From assembly GCA_018267915.1 (NCBI GenBank), contig JAFDXN010000030.1, forward strand, positions 1 through 64,000: a stretch of DNA of 64,000 bases, written 5' to 3'. This DNA is from Bacteroidota bacterium (GTDB taxonomy: Bacteria > Bacteroidota > Bacteroidia > Chitinophagales > Chitinophagaceae). A model generated the notes under the pieces. It was not told the DNA's origin. It did no database searches and worked only from the letters and a program-made list of their open reading frames with translations. Position numbers and translations under genes: made by a program. This document shows, in pieces, positions 51,494 to 60,676 of this stretch (the stretch's first letter is position 1; each line of letters opens with the position of its first letter).

Positions 51494-51512
51494 GTTTGAA
51501 AATAGTTTGAAA
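51494..51512 (+). other. right pair of putative integrase arm sites
   Basis: GTTTGAAA at 51494-51501 and 51505-51512, 11 bp apart, mirroring the left pair and in the same orientation. In the circular form these would flank the core on its other side. Confidence 0.6.
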
Positions 51513-51542
51513 ATAATTCGATAACAAAGGGGAAATCCTTGC

Positions 51543-51616
51543 TGTTCCTTAGCTCAGTTGGTTAGAGCATCTGACTGTTAATCAGAGGGTCTCAGGTTCA
51601 AGTCCTGAAGGGAGCG
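51543..51616 (+). pseudogene. displaced tRNA-Asn copy (attR)
   Basis: 72 of 74 tRNA positions are retained (repeat 51545-51617). The first two bases are TG instead of GC, so acceptor pairs 1-72 and 2-71 are lost. No -7 box lies upstream. It is the leftover of the host gene after integration and is unlikely to give a functional tRNA. Confidence 0.8.
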
Positions 51617-51626
51617 CCAACACAGT

Positions 51627-51661
51627 AAGGGTTTCAAACGACACAGTTTGAAACCCTTTTT
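51627..51661 (+). terminator. original host terminator of tRNA-Asn
   Basis: A perfect 13-bp stem AAGGGTTTCAAAC (51627-51639) with GTTTGAAACCCTT (51646-51658), loop GACACA and a T run. It now follows the displaced tRNA copy. Confidence 0.88.
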
Positions 51662-51851
51662 CTATTTGCACATAATTTGCACATTTTTCCCCTTAGTTCC
51701 ATCATTTTTCAGACTAAACTAACATTGTACAGGTAATGACAATATGAGAAACAAATGCTTACTTTTATCATCAACGGCGACATTAACCCATTCATTTTGA
51801 AATTACTGTATAGAATCATAATTGTGTATTACATAGACCGCCGGTACTGAA

Positions 51852-52475
51852 ATGACTAAAACCAATAACGGAAATAATATAAATAGGCTGCACGGACTAG
51901 CTCAATTTTCGCTATTCGTTACGTCTTATCTTCCGTTATTCATTTTGATTGGTATTCGTCAAATATCAGAGAACTCGAATTATTTGCACTGGGCGGGTTT
52001 GACGTTTGAGGGTGCTACCAATTTTGCTTCAAGGTTTGGGCTATCCTCAATATTGCTGATTACCTCAATCCTGGGCCTATTAGGGTTTATAAAAACACTG
52101 GGGAATATTGAAGAGGTTGCGGAAAATGGTTTTCCGGTAACGGTCAAAGAGGTTACCAATAAAAATAGTGAGGCCATTGGCTATATAGCAACTTATATCA
52201 TTCCATTTCTTTTTCAGAGTTTCACTGGATGGTACGAGTGCTTTTCAGTGCTTTTTTTACTGGTAGTGATCTATAGAATATACATCAATTCATCCCTGCT
52301 ATTGATCAATCCATTATTGAGCTTCAAATACGCTATCTATGAAGTTGAGTTTACAGATAAGGATAAGAGTAAAAAGGGCTTGATAATCACCAAAGACAAG
52401 TATCTACTTGATGAAGCTAAACTCAAGCTGTATGAAATTGGACATAAACTATATTTTGCTATAAATAACAGTTAA
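51852..52475 (+). CDS. kwaA: Kiwa defence membrane protein KwaA
   Basis: 207 residues with about four membrane helices: one near 18-37 (SLFVTSYLPLFILIGIR), one at 60-80 (LSSILLITSILGLLGFI) and a pair at about 110-150 (IATYIIPFLFQ, CFSVLFLLVVIYRIYI). A soluble C-terminal end follows. The layout, size and immediate pairing with a DUF4868 gene (5-bp gap) identify KwaA. In Kiwa it forms the membrane part that responds to phage attachment and works with KwaB. Confidence 0.85.
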   Translation: MTKTNNGNNINRLHGLAQFSLFVTSYLPLFILIGIRQISENSNYLHWAGLTFEGATNFASRFGLSSILLITSILGLLGFIKTLGNIEEVAENGFPVTVKEVTNKNSEAIGYIATYIIPFLFQSFTGWYECFSVLFLLVVIYRIYINSSLLLINPLLSFKYAIYEVEFTDKDKSKKGLIITKDKYLLDEAKLKLYEIGHKLYFAINNS

Positions 52476-52480
52476 ATGCT

Positions 52481-53509
52481 ATGGAACTAACAGACTTTCT
52501 CAACAAAATTGAAGACATCAAAGTAAGTAACACTTACTTGTATTTCATTACACGTGTGCTTAAGCCGAACATTAAAAAGACGGCGAAGGTTTTGGACAAG
52601 TACGATTTCAAGGTTTATCAAATCGACGTAAACACAGAAATTCGCCAACACTTGTATGACCTAACCAAAAGCCAGCTTATATATTTGACAAAAAAGAAAA
52701 CCGAAATGCACGAATACGACGTCATTACGGATGATACAGAGCAGCTTTTCACCTACCAAATGACCAATAAGGCAATGTCATTTGCCGATGTGGTAAACAC
52801 TCAGCTAAAACAAACGCCTCCAAAAATCAAGAATCTCGAAGAGATTATTGCTGAAGAAGAGTTATGGGCTTATTGTGTAGGCTTCTACAATAAAGATGAA
52901 GATGACTGGATCTACACTTTTAGAAAAATCCTCTCCGGGAAAGTTGCCATTGATGAAAAAGATGGGAACAAACGGAACGGATTCCAAAAGGCGATACGAA
53001 CGATATTTAATTCTGAAAGTAAAAAGCTCGAGTTAATAGAGGGTGAAACAGTTAACCTGGACAAACAGGTGGACTGCATATTCTATGATGAGACCTTCTA
53101 CATAGCTAAAAAGACACAGTTTGAACAAATTGTTGGGTTAGAAGAAGAATATAAGGTTCAGGCTGCGGAAGTTTTGCAGGAGCTTTCAGACACCGATATG
53201 ATCGAAGGCATTGAAATACTTGCGAAGCAAATCGAAAGCAATCCTGCAATTCACAAGAAATTAGTGCGCTTATCCAGGATTGGAAATTATCGTGACCTTA
53301 ATGCAGCAGCGATAAAGAAAATGCAGAAAGTCTGCAAAGCCTACGGCGATAAATTAAAAGTGAAAGATGGCAAGCTTCATTTAGAAAATGAAAAGGATAT
53401 TGACCTGGCTCTAAAGATGCTAGCTGATTATTATAAAAAGGGTGAAGTTTCCGGTAAATCTTATGGCACCTTTGCCGGTCGTAAGATTGATGTTGTTGAA
53501 ACGGTATAA
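52481..53509 (+). CDS. kwaB: Kiwa defence effector KwaB (DUF4868)
   Basis: 342 residues, with the DUF4868 pattern (FAGRKIDVVE end, TFRKILSGKVAIDEKDGNKRNGFQKAI, VDCIFYDETFYIAKKTQFEQIVG). KwaB binds DNA and, with KwaA, blocks phage replication or late transcription. It has no membrane segment. The pair is transcribed as one unit, and 222 bp separate it from the type III restriction operon. Confidence 0.88.
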   Translation: MELTDFLNKIEDIKVSNTYLYFITRVLKPNIKKTAKVLDKYDFKVYQIDVNTEIRQHLYDLTKSQLIYLTKKKTEMHEYDVITDDTEQLFTYQMTNKAMSFADVVNTQLKQTPPKIKNLEEIIAEEELWAYCVGFYNKDEDDWIYTFRKILSGKVAIDEKDGNKRNGFQKAIRTIFNSESKKLELIEGETVNLDKQVDCIFYDETFYIAKKTQFEQIVGLEEEYKVQAAEVLQELSDTDMIEGIEILAKQIESNPAIHKKLVRLSRIGNYRDLNAAAIKKMQKVCKAYGDKLKVKDGKLHLENEKDIDLALKMLADYYKKGEVSGKSYGTFAGRKIDVVETV

Positions 53510-53731
53510 AGAGTTTAGGGAAGACCTGAATAATAGTTGGTTTCTATGGAGAACCTAAACTAATAAAAACTACTCAGACCGCGCTATTACTATACATTTG
53601 TGCCTAAATAGATTATTTTAGTATTCCTAAGGACTTAATATTATACCAATTATTAATTAGTGCCTTTATAAGGGGCTGATTTCAGGTATTATTGCCTACG
53701 TCCAGAGATTTACCTTAACGAGCAGAACACT

Positions 53732-55723
53732 ATGTCCGAAAAACTAGATATGGCTTCACCCAACCTGGTGAGCAAGAATGTAGAGCAGATAGCCGCTTTA
53801 TTCCCCAACTGCGTGACTGAAACCGCAGAAGGAAAAGCCATTGATTTCGATTTGTTAAAGCAGGAATTAAGCGCGGAGATCGTTGAGGGTTCCAAAGAAC
53901 GCTACCGAATGGAATGGCCAGGAAAGCGGGAAGCTATTGTTACCGCCAACATTCCAACTACAAACACATTGCGGCCAGACAGAGAAAGTTCAGTCAATTT
54001 TGATAACTCTGAAAATATTTATATTGAAGGAGACAATTTAGAGGCTCTGAAACTACTTCAGGAGAGTTATCTAGGAAAAATAAAGCTTATATACATTGAT
54101 CCCCCTTATAATACTGGCAAAGACTTTGTATACAGAGACAACTTTACACAGGAAAATGACGAGTTCAAATTTGAAAGTGGACTTAAAGACGAATACAATC
54201 AAAGATTGGTAGCTAATCCCGAGACTTCGGGTCGCTACCATTCAGATTGGTTAACTATGATGTATCCTCGTCTAAAACTTGCTAGAAATCTTTTGTGTGA
54301 TGATGGCATTCTTGTGATATCAATTGACGAAATAGAAGTGCATAATCTTCGAAAGTTATGCGACGATATTTTTGGTAATAATAATTTTGCTGGCGAGATC
54401 ATTTGGAAGAATAGTAGTAAAAATGATCAAGACTATATCTCAATACAGCACGAATATCTCCTTTGCTATGTGAAAGACAAGAATGTAAACAAAGGAAACT
54501 GGTTGGAAAAGAAGGAAGGCTTAACAGAAATTTACAAAGCTTTTGAATCTTTCAAGAAAAAGCATGGTGAAGACTGGGATGCAATTCACCAAGAGGCGTT
54601 AGAATGGTATAAACAGTTTCCTGAATCAAACCCGATATCTTCGAGCAAACACTATAGCTGGATGGATAAAGTTGGAGTTTATTTTCCTGATAACATTTCT
54701 GGTCCAAATTATGGTCAGTATGTGTATGATGTCGTGCATCCTGTTACAGGGGAAGTTTGTAAACCCCCCGCAAGTGGATGGCGATACCCGGAAGCTACGA
54801 TGAGGCAAAGAATTAAAGATGATTTAGTCCATTTCGGAAAGGATCATGCCACTGTACCAAACAATAAAACTTATTTAAGGAACACAGAGTTTCAAAGTTT
54901 AACAAGCATTAGGTATAAAGATGGTCGTGTCGCATCAAAATATTTGACACGATTATTTGGCGAGAACTTATTTACTAATCCGAAGGATCATGACCTTTTA
55001 TGTGACCTGTTTAAATCACTGGGAGTAGGCAATAATGATATTGTTTTGGATTTCTTCTCTGGTTCAGGAACAACGGCAGAAAGCGTACTAAAGCTTAATA
55101 GTATCAATGAATCTAATTGTCGATATATACTTGTCCAGATTCAGGAAGACTTACGAGAGACCTTGAAGACTGCAACAGGGGGAAGTAAAGCAACAATTCA
55201 GCGTGCCATAGACTTTCTAACAACAAAAGGGAGGCCAACGAACATTTGTGAATTAGCTAAGGAACGTATTCGCCTAGCTTCCAATAAAATGAAGATGGAG
55301 TTAGGCCCTAATATCGACTATGGCTTTCGAGTATACTATTTGGATGAAAGTAATATGCAGGATGTCTACTATCGTCCTCAAGAATATAATCAAGAGAATC
55401 TCGACTTATTCGCAGACAATGTGAAGGGCGACCGAACTTCGGATGACCTATTGACACAAGTAATACTTGATTGGGGTTTGCCTCTTTCTTTAAGAATAGA
55501 GCAACTTAATATTAGTAGCAAACAGGTGTTTAAAGTCGCAGAAAACTCATTAATGGCTTGCTTTGACAAAGGGATTGATGAGAAATTCGCAAAGGAAATT
55601 GCTGCACATAAACCACTTAGAGTGGTATTCCGTGATGCTTCATTTAAGAATGATACCGCTAAAGAAAATGTAAAGCAGTTGCTGAAGCAATTAAGTCCTG
55701 ACACTGAAATGCGTGTGATCTAA
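53732..55723 (+). CDS. mod: type III restriction-modification DNA adenine methyltransferase (Mod)
   Basis: 663 residues of the beta-class N6-adenine methylases: catalytic motif DPPYNTGKDF (from 123) precedes the SAM motif FSGSGTT (442-448). A region of about 170 residues between them (near 225-400) should hold the target-recognition domain. The C-terminal part binds Res. It protects host DNA at a short asymmetric site. First of five tightly packed genes; res starts 3 bp later. Confidence 0.95.
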   Translation: MSEKLDMASPNLVSKNVEQIAALFPNCVTETAEGKAIDFDLLKQELSAEIVEGSKERYRMEWPGKREAIVTANIPTTNTLRPDRESSVNFDNSENIYIEGDNLEALKLLQESYLGKIKLIYIDPPYNTGKDFVYRDNFTQENDEFKFESGLKDEYNQRLVANPETSGRYHSDWLTMMYPRLKLARNLLCDDGILVISIDEIEVHNLRKLCDDIFGNNNFAGEIIWKNSSKNDQDYISIQHEYLLCYVKDKNVNKGNWLEKKEGLTEIYKAFESFKKKHGEDWDAIHQEALEWYKQFPESNPISSSKHYSWMDKVGVYFPDNISGPNYGQYVYDVVHPVTGEVCKPPASGWRYPEATMRQRIKDDLVHFGKDHATVPNNKTYLRNTEFQSLTSIRYKDGRVASKYLTRLFGENLFTNPKDHDLLCDLFKSLGVGNNDIVLDFFSGSGTTAESVLKLNSINESNCRYILVQIQEDLRETLKTATGGSKATIQRAIDFLTTKGRPTNICELAKERIRLASNKMKMELGPNIDYGFRVYYLDESNMQDVYYRPQEYNQENLDLFADNVKGDRTSDDLLTQVILDWGLPLSLRIEQLNISSKQVFKVAENSLMACFDKGIDEKFAKEIAAHKPLRVVFRDASFKNDTAKENVKQLLKQLSPDTEMRVI

Positions 55724-55726
55724 ACT

Positions 55727-58700
55727 ATGAAACTACAATTCAAAGAACAGGGTTTCCAGGTTAGCGCAGTGAAAGCGGTTGTTGACTGCTTTGCAGGACA
55801 GCCATTAGAGACTGCCCGTTTCACGCTTGAACGCACTAAGAACATTTTGCGGAAAGCGAAAGAGGCTTCTCTAGGTGTTCAAACGCTGGAATTGGAAAAA
55901 GATATTGAAGAAAGTATAGGCTACCGTAATCGACCTATCCACATTACTGACGGCCAGATACTAAATAATATACAACAAGTTCAGTATCGCAACGATATCC
56001 CGCAAAGCCAAACGATCGAACGCCCTGCCAAAGTGAAGCTAGGTTGCAATCTGACAATAGAAATGGAAACAGGTACAGGTAAGACCTATACCTATATCCG
56101 CACTATGTACGAACTGCACAAGAACTATGGCTGGAGCAAGTTCATCATCATTGTACCAAGTATTGCAATCAGAGAAGGTGTTTACAAATCTTTTGAAGTA
56201 ACCCAAGATCACTTCCAGGAACTCTATGGGCATAAAATAAAGCCGTTCATCTACAACTCAGCACAGCCACAAGATATCGAGACGTTTGCCTCAGACGCTA
56301 GAATAAGCGTAATGATCATCAATACCCAGGCATTCAATGCCAAAGGGAAGGATGCACGGCGCATCTACATGGAACTGGATCAGTTCGCATCCCGACGACC
56401 TATCGAGATCATTGCCCAGACCAATCCCATTTTGATAATTGACGAGCCACAATCTGTAGAAGGTGATAAGACGTTGGAGGGAATGCAGGATTTCCAGCCA
56501 TTATTTACGCTGCGATACTCTGCGACCCATAAGAATGAATACAACAAAGTATTCAGGCTAGATGCCCTGGACGCGTACAATAAAAAATTAGTGAAAAAAA
56601 TTCAGGTTAAGGGAATTAACCTGAAAGGCTCAACCGGCACGACTGGCTACTTGTACCTGGAGCAGATTGCCCTCAGCACCAATAAGCCACCAATGGCATT
56701 GGTTGAATATGAGAAGCGAAGCGGGACTTCGGTAAAGCGTGTTCGACAGAAGCTGGAAAAGGGGGCTAACTTATTTCAGCTCTCTGGTGAAATGCCTCAA
56801 TACAAGAATTTCGTTATCCAAGAAGTAGACGGCTATTTCAATAAGATAGTCGTCAATGGTATAGAGCTCTTTGCAGGGGAGGCAATTGGTGACCTGGACG
56901 AGCAAGCATTCAGGCGAATTCAAATTCGCGAGACCATTATTTCGCACCTCACCAAAGAAAAGCAGCTATTTGATAAGGGTATTAAGGTCTTATCGCTATT
57001 CTTCATCGATTCCGTAGAGAAGTACCGTATTTATGACACTGCGGGTGCTGGACAGCTAGGCGAGTATGCCCGGATATTTGAAGAAGAATATAACCTTGTA
57101 CGGAATGATTTTATCGACTTATTCCATCAGGAGTATAATGACTACCTGAAAGAAACAGACCCCGGCAATGTCCATAAAGGCTACATGCCAGGCTCGTATG
57201 CTGCTTACCTTGAAAGGGACGATGCCCATACAGTACACAACGGATATTTCTCCATTGATAAACAAAAGCGCCTTATAGACCCGGCAACGAAAAAAGTTAA
57301 GAAAGGTGAGGAAGCTGAATCTGATGATATCAGCGCCTACGACCTCATTATGAAAGACAAGGAGCGCCTGTTAAGCTTTGACGAGCCTACCCGCTTCATC
57401 TTCTCGCACTCAGCCCTGAAAGAAGGCTGGGATAACCCAAATGTATTCCAGATCTGCGCCCTGAAGCACTCTGACAACAACAATCGCCGCAGGCAGGAGG
57501 TTGGCCGTGGGATGCGCCTCTGCGTGGATAGCTTCGGTGTACGACTGGACTATGAAACGGTCGGTGAACAGGTGCACGAGATAAACCGCCTTACCGTTGT
57601 TGCTTCTGAAAGCTATGAAGAGTTTGCAAAGGGCTTGCAGGATGAAATTGCTAAGACGCTCAAAGCGCGGCCTCAGAAGGCCAGTGCAGAATTCCTCACA
57701 GGTAAACAGTTGAAGAACGAGATGGGTACGGAATTGCGTATCGATGAAGACACTGCGAGAAAAGTGAATAAACTCTGGTACAAGAACGACATCCTTGATG
57801 ATGACGATAAGATCACAGAGGATGGTCGAACACTTATTGACGAAGGAAAATTGCCTTTACCGGAAAATTTAGAACCTTTCCGCGCTGAGATAACAAAACT
57901 TGTCAGATCCATTTACTCGGGCGAAGTGCCCTTGGCTGAAAATGAAAGAAATGACCTGCCGATCAGCATCAACTCGAATTTCCACAAGAAGGAGTTCCAG
58001 GAGATATGGAACAAGATCAACCTTAAGACGATCTATGAGGTTAAATTCGATTCAGCCAAGCTAATTGAGGATGCTAAAATCAGGATCAACGCCGACCTTC
58101 ATATTTCAGAGCGCAGCTATGAAGTGAAGAGTGGTGAACTGAACAACGTCACTAAAGAGCAGCTTGATAATAGAGACGGATTTAAGGAAACCAGCAGGAC
58201 TGCTAAAAAGCTAAATGCTGATATTTATACTAACACGACCTACGATATTGTTGGCGAGATAGTCAATAACACCAATCTCACCCGTCGGACGGTCGTAGAA
58301 ATACTGAAAGGCATCAAGGCCAGCCAGTTCATCCTAGTACGCAAGAACCCGGAAGAATTTATTGCTAAATGCAGCAAACTTATCAATGAGGTCAAGGCGA
58401 GCCTTATCATCAACAATATTGTTTATCACAAGACAGATGAGCGTCACGATGCCCGTACTGTCTTTACGAACGACAAGTCCACGCTCAGACAGTCCGAAAT
58501 GCTTAAAAAGCACATATACGACTACCTGACGACCGATTCAAAGATCGAAGCAAAGTTTGCTGATGCGTTGGAGAATAGCACACAAGTAGTCGTTTACGCA
58601 AAACTGCCGAAGAGTTTCTACATTACGACCCCTGTAGCTAACTATAGTCCCGACTGGGCCATTGTCTTTGACAAGGAGAGTGTACGACACATCTATTTTG

Positions 58701-58864
58701 TCGCAGAAACGAAAGGAAGCGATTCCGACCTGGAGCTGCGTGAGATCGAGAAATTGAAGATCCATTGTGCGACTGAACACTTTAACGCTATCAGCAATAA
58801 CGAAGTGAAGTTCTCTAAGATCAATAGCTACGAACAATTACTGGAAATTGTACAACTGAAATAA
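55727..58864 (+). CDS. res: type III restriction enzyme helicase-nuclease subunit (Res)
   Basis: 1045 residues. Helicase motifs: METGTGKT (113-120), DEPQ (239-242) and QEVGRGMR (590-597). A C-terminal PD-(D/E)xK nuclease has P975-D976 and E994-T-K996 (SPDWAIVF...FVAETKG). With Mod it moves along DNA between unmodified sites and cuts. All key residues are intact, so it is probably active. The next gene follows after 13 bp. Confidence 0.95.
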   Translation: MKLQFKEQGFQVSAVKAVVDCFAGQPLETARFTLERTKNILRKAKEASLGVQTLELEKDIEESIGYRNRPIHITDGQILNNIQQVQYRNDIPQSQTIERPAKVKLGCNLTIEMETGTGKTYTYIRTMYELHKNYGWSKFIIIVPSIAIREGVYKSFEVTQDHFQELYGHKIKPFIYNSAQPQDIETFASDARISVMIINTQAFNAKGKDARRIYMELDQFASRRPIEIIAQTNPILIIDEPQSVEGDKTLEGMQDFQPLFTLRYSATHKNEYNKVFRLDALDAYNKKLVKKIQVKGINLKGSTGTTGYLYLEQIALSTNKPPMALVEYEKRSGTSVKRVRQKLEKGANLFQLSGEMPQYKNFVIQEVDGYFNKIVVNGIELFAGEAIGDLDEQAFRRIQIRETIISHLTKEKQLFDKGIKVLSLFFIDSVEKYRIYDTAGAGQLGEYARIFEEEYNLVRNDFIDLFHQEYNDYLKETDPGNVHKGYMPGSYAAYLERDDAHTVHNGYFSIDKQKRLIDPATKKVKKGEEAESDDISAYDLIMKDKERLLSFDEPTRFIFSHSALKEGWDNPNVFQICALKHSDNNNRRRQEVGRGMRLCVDSFGVRLDYETVGEQVHEINRLTVVASESYEEFAKGLQDEIAKTLKARPQKASAEFLTGKQLKNEMGTELRIDEDTARKVNKLWYKNDILDDDDKITEDGRTLIDEGKLPLPENLEPFRAEITKLVRSIYSGEVPLAENERNDLPISINSNFHKKEFQEIWNKINLKTIYEVKFDSAKLIEDAKIRINADLHISERSYEVKSGELNNVTKEQLDNRDGFKETSRTAKKLNADIYTNTTYDIVGEIVNNTNLTRRTVVEILKGIKASQFILVRKNPEEFIAKCSKLINEVKASLIINNIVYHKTDERHDARTVFTNDKSTLRQSEMLKKHIYDYLTTDSKIEAKFADALENSTQVVVYAKLPKSFYITTPVANYSPDWAIVFDKESVRHIYFVAETKGSDSDLELREIEKLKIHCATEHFNAISNNEVKFSKINSYEQLLEIVQLK

Positions 58865-58877
58865 ACATTAGGCTTTC

Positions 58878-60662
58878 ATGCAGAAATATTCCGTAAACCA
58901 ACACTTGATCGAAACCATCCTCGCCTGGGTTAACTCCGGCGAGATCGCCATCCCTGAAATTCAAAGACCCTTTGTATGGGATGGCGCTAAGGTCAGGGAT
59001 CTGCTTGATAGCCTCTATCAAGGTTACCCCATTGGCTACATTATCGCATGGCGCAACCCGAACATTCGTCTTAAGGATGGGAGTATCAGTGAGGGGAAGA
59101 AGATTCTCATTGATGGGCAGCAGCGCGTGACTGCATTAACGGCGGCTATTTTAGGGCAGTATGTCGTTAATAAGACATACCAAAGGGTAAAGATAAAGAT
59201 CGCGTTTCACCCGGTAGAAGAACGATTTGAAGTACAGAACCCCGCCATTCTAAAAGATAAGACCTGGATCCCTGATGTAGCGGAAGCAATCAATGGTGAC
59301 CTTTTTGAAGTTGCCGATAAGTATTTTGAATTAAACCCTGACGTTGATAAGAAACAGGTCAGAAATGCATTTTCTACCCTTATCAATATTCCTAAAAAGC
59401 AAATCGGCCTTATTGAACTGGCTCCCGACCTGGATATAGAGACCGTTACCGAGATATTCATTCGAATAAACTCGAAGGGCGTGGTGTTAAGCCAGGCAGA
59501 CTTTGCCATGAGCAAGATCGCTTCCAACACTGAATATGGCGGCAATGAACTCCGTAAGGCTATCGATTATTTCTGTCACTTGGCGATAGCGCCTGACTTT
59601 TACAAACACATTGTCGAGAATGACAAGGAGTTTGCAAAGACCGATGCGTTCCAAAAGATGCAATGGCTCAAAGATGAGAATGAAGACCTCTATGAGCCGG
59701 ACTATACTGACCTGATAAGGGTTGCCTTTACCTCTCAATTCAACCGGGGAAGACTGTCCGACCTTGTTAGCCTGTTATCGGGAAGGAACTTTGAGACGCG
59801 CACATTTGACGAAACCATTGCTGAACAATCTTTTGCAACACTACGTTCCGGCGTGCAGAAGTTCACCAATGAGACGAATTATAAGCGCTTCCTGATGATC
59901 GTAAAGTCAGCAGGTTTTATCTCTCCAAAACTGTTACGTTCACAGAACGTGATGAATTTTGCCTATGTGCTGTATTTGAAACTGAAGGAACTAGGGGTAA
60001 ATTCTGTTGCCATTGAAAGTCATGTTCGCCGTTGGTTGGTCTATTCCATACTAACAGGTAGATATTCAGGCTCTCCAGAAAGTGTTTTTGACTTTGATAT
60101 AAAACAGATCAGCCAAAAGCCATTTTCAGAATATCTTAAGGAAAAGGAGGACGGTGAACTGTCCGATGCCTTCTGGTACGCCTCTTTACCTCAAAGCCTA
60201 GATACTTCTGTGGCAAGTAGCCCCTATTTCCATGTATTCCTGGCTTCACAGGTCAAAGCTAATGACAGAGGGTTCCTTTCGCGTGATGTAATGGTCGGTG
60301 ACCTGATATCCCTGCGCGGTGATATTCACCACCTGTTCCCGAAAGACTATTTGAAGAAAAGTGGCCTGGACAGAGGGAAGTATAACCAGATAGCGAACTA
60401 CGCTTATATGCAGTCCGAGATAAATATAAAGATAGGCAACAAGGCCCCTAAAGATTACTTTGAACTAATTGCAGGTCATATGGAGACTGGCGATATGAAA
60501 GTCAGTGGTATCTCTACCCAGGACGAGCTGCTTGCCAACCTGAAAATGAATTGCGTTCCAACAGAGATCATGCAAATGAGTTTTAATGACTTTCCTGATT
60601 TTCTCGATTTGAGACGGAAGCTGATGGCTACCAAAATCAAGGAATACTATTACTCGCTATAA
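58878..60662 (+). CDS. DUF262 protein with HNH-like C-terminal end
   Basis: 594 residues. N-terminal DUF262 (ParB-like) signatures [10 protein letters not shown] (25-34) and IDGQQR (78-83). A C-terminal DUF1524-like segment, [14 protein letters not shown], has H484-H485 and later conserved Asn ([13 protein letters not shown]). This layout is shared with GmrSD-type modification-dependent nucleases, in which DUF262 uses nucleotides and the HNH end cuts DNA. Here it is embedded in a type III restriction operon. Whether it cleaves modified phage DNA or assists Res is unknown. Confidence 0.85.
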   Translation: MQKYSVNQHLIETILAWVNSGEIAIPEIQRPFVWDGAKVRDLLDSLYQGYPIGYIIAWRNPNIRLKDGSISEGKKILIDGQQRVTALTAAILGQYVVNKTYQRVKIKIAFHPVEERFEVQNPAILKDKTWIPDVAEAINGDLFEVADKYFELNPDVDKKQVRNAFSTLINIPKKQIGLIELAPDLDIETVTEIFIRINSKGVVLSQADFAMSKIASNTEYGGNELRKAIDYFCHLAIAPDFYKHIVENDKEFAKTDAFQKMQWLKDENEDLYEPDYTDLIRVAFTSQFNRGRLSDLVSLLSGRNFETRTFDETIAEQSFATLRSGVQKFTNETNYKRFLMIVKSAGFISPKLLRSQNVMNFAYVLYLKLKELGVNSVAIESHVRRWLVYSILTGRYSGSPESVFDFDIKQISQKPFSEYLKEKEDGELSDAFWYASLPQSLDTSVASSPYFHVFLASQVKANDRGFLSRDVMVGDLISLRGDIHHLFPKDYLKKSGLDRGKYNQIANYAYMQSEINIKIGNKAPKDYFELIAGHMETGDMKVSGISTQDELLANLKMNCVPTEIMQMSFNDFPDFLDLRRKLMATKIKEYYYSL

Positions 60663-60676
60663 TATATTGGGCTTAA

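Larger units (their letters stand above)
38943..51617. mobile_element. integrative element in tRNA-Asn, about 12.6 kb
   Basis: Bounded by a perfect 73-bp direct repeat (38943-39015 and 51545-51617) that covers nearly all of the tRNA gene. A tyrosine integrase is the first gene inside the left end. Paired GTTTGAAA sites lie just inside both ends. Content is a polymerase-like protein, XRE repressor, secreted cargo, SRAP protein, HATPase/STAS-like pair and a long non-coding block. It is visibly more AT-rich than the left flank. There are no conjugation, relaxase or capsid genes, so it would need helper functions or is a satellite-type element. Confidence 0.88.

Noticed and set aside
51543..51616. 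Second functional tRNA-Asn
   Set aside because: The first two acceptor bases no longer pair and no promoter box is present; it is better explained as the attachment-site remnant.
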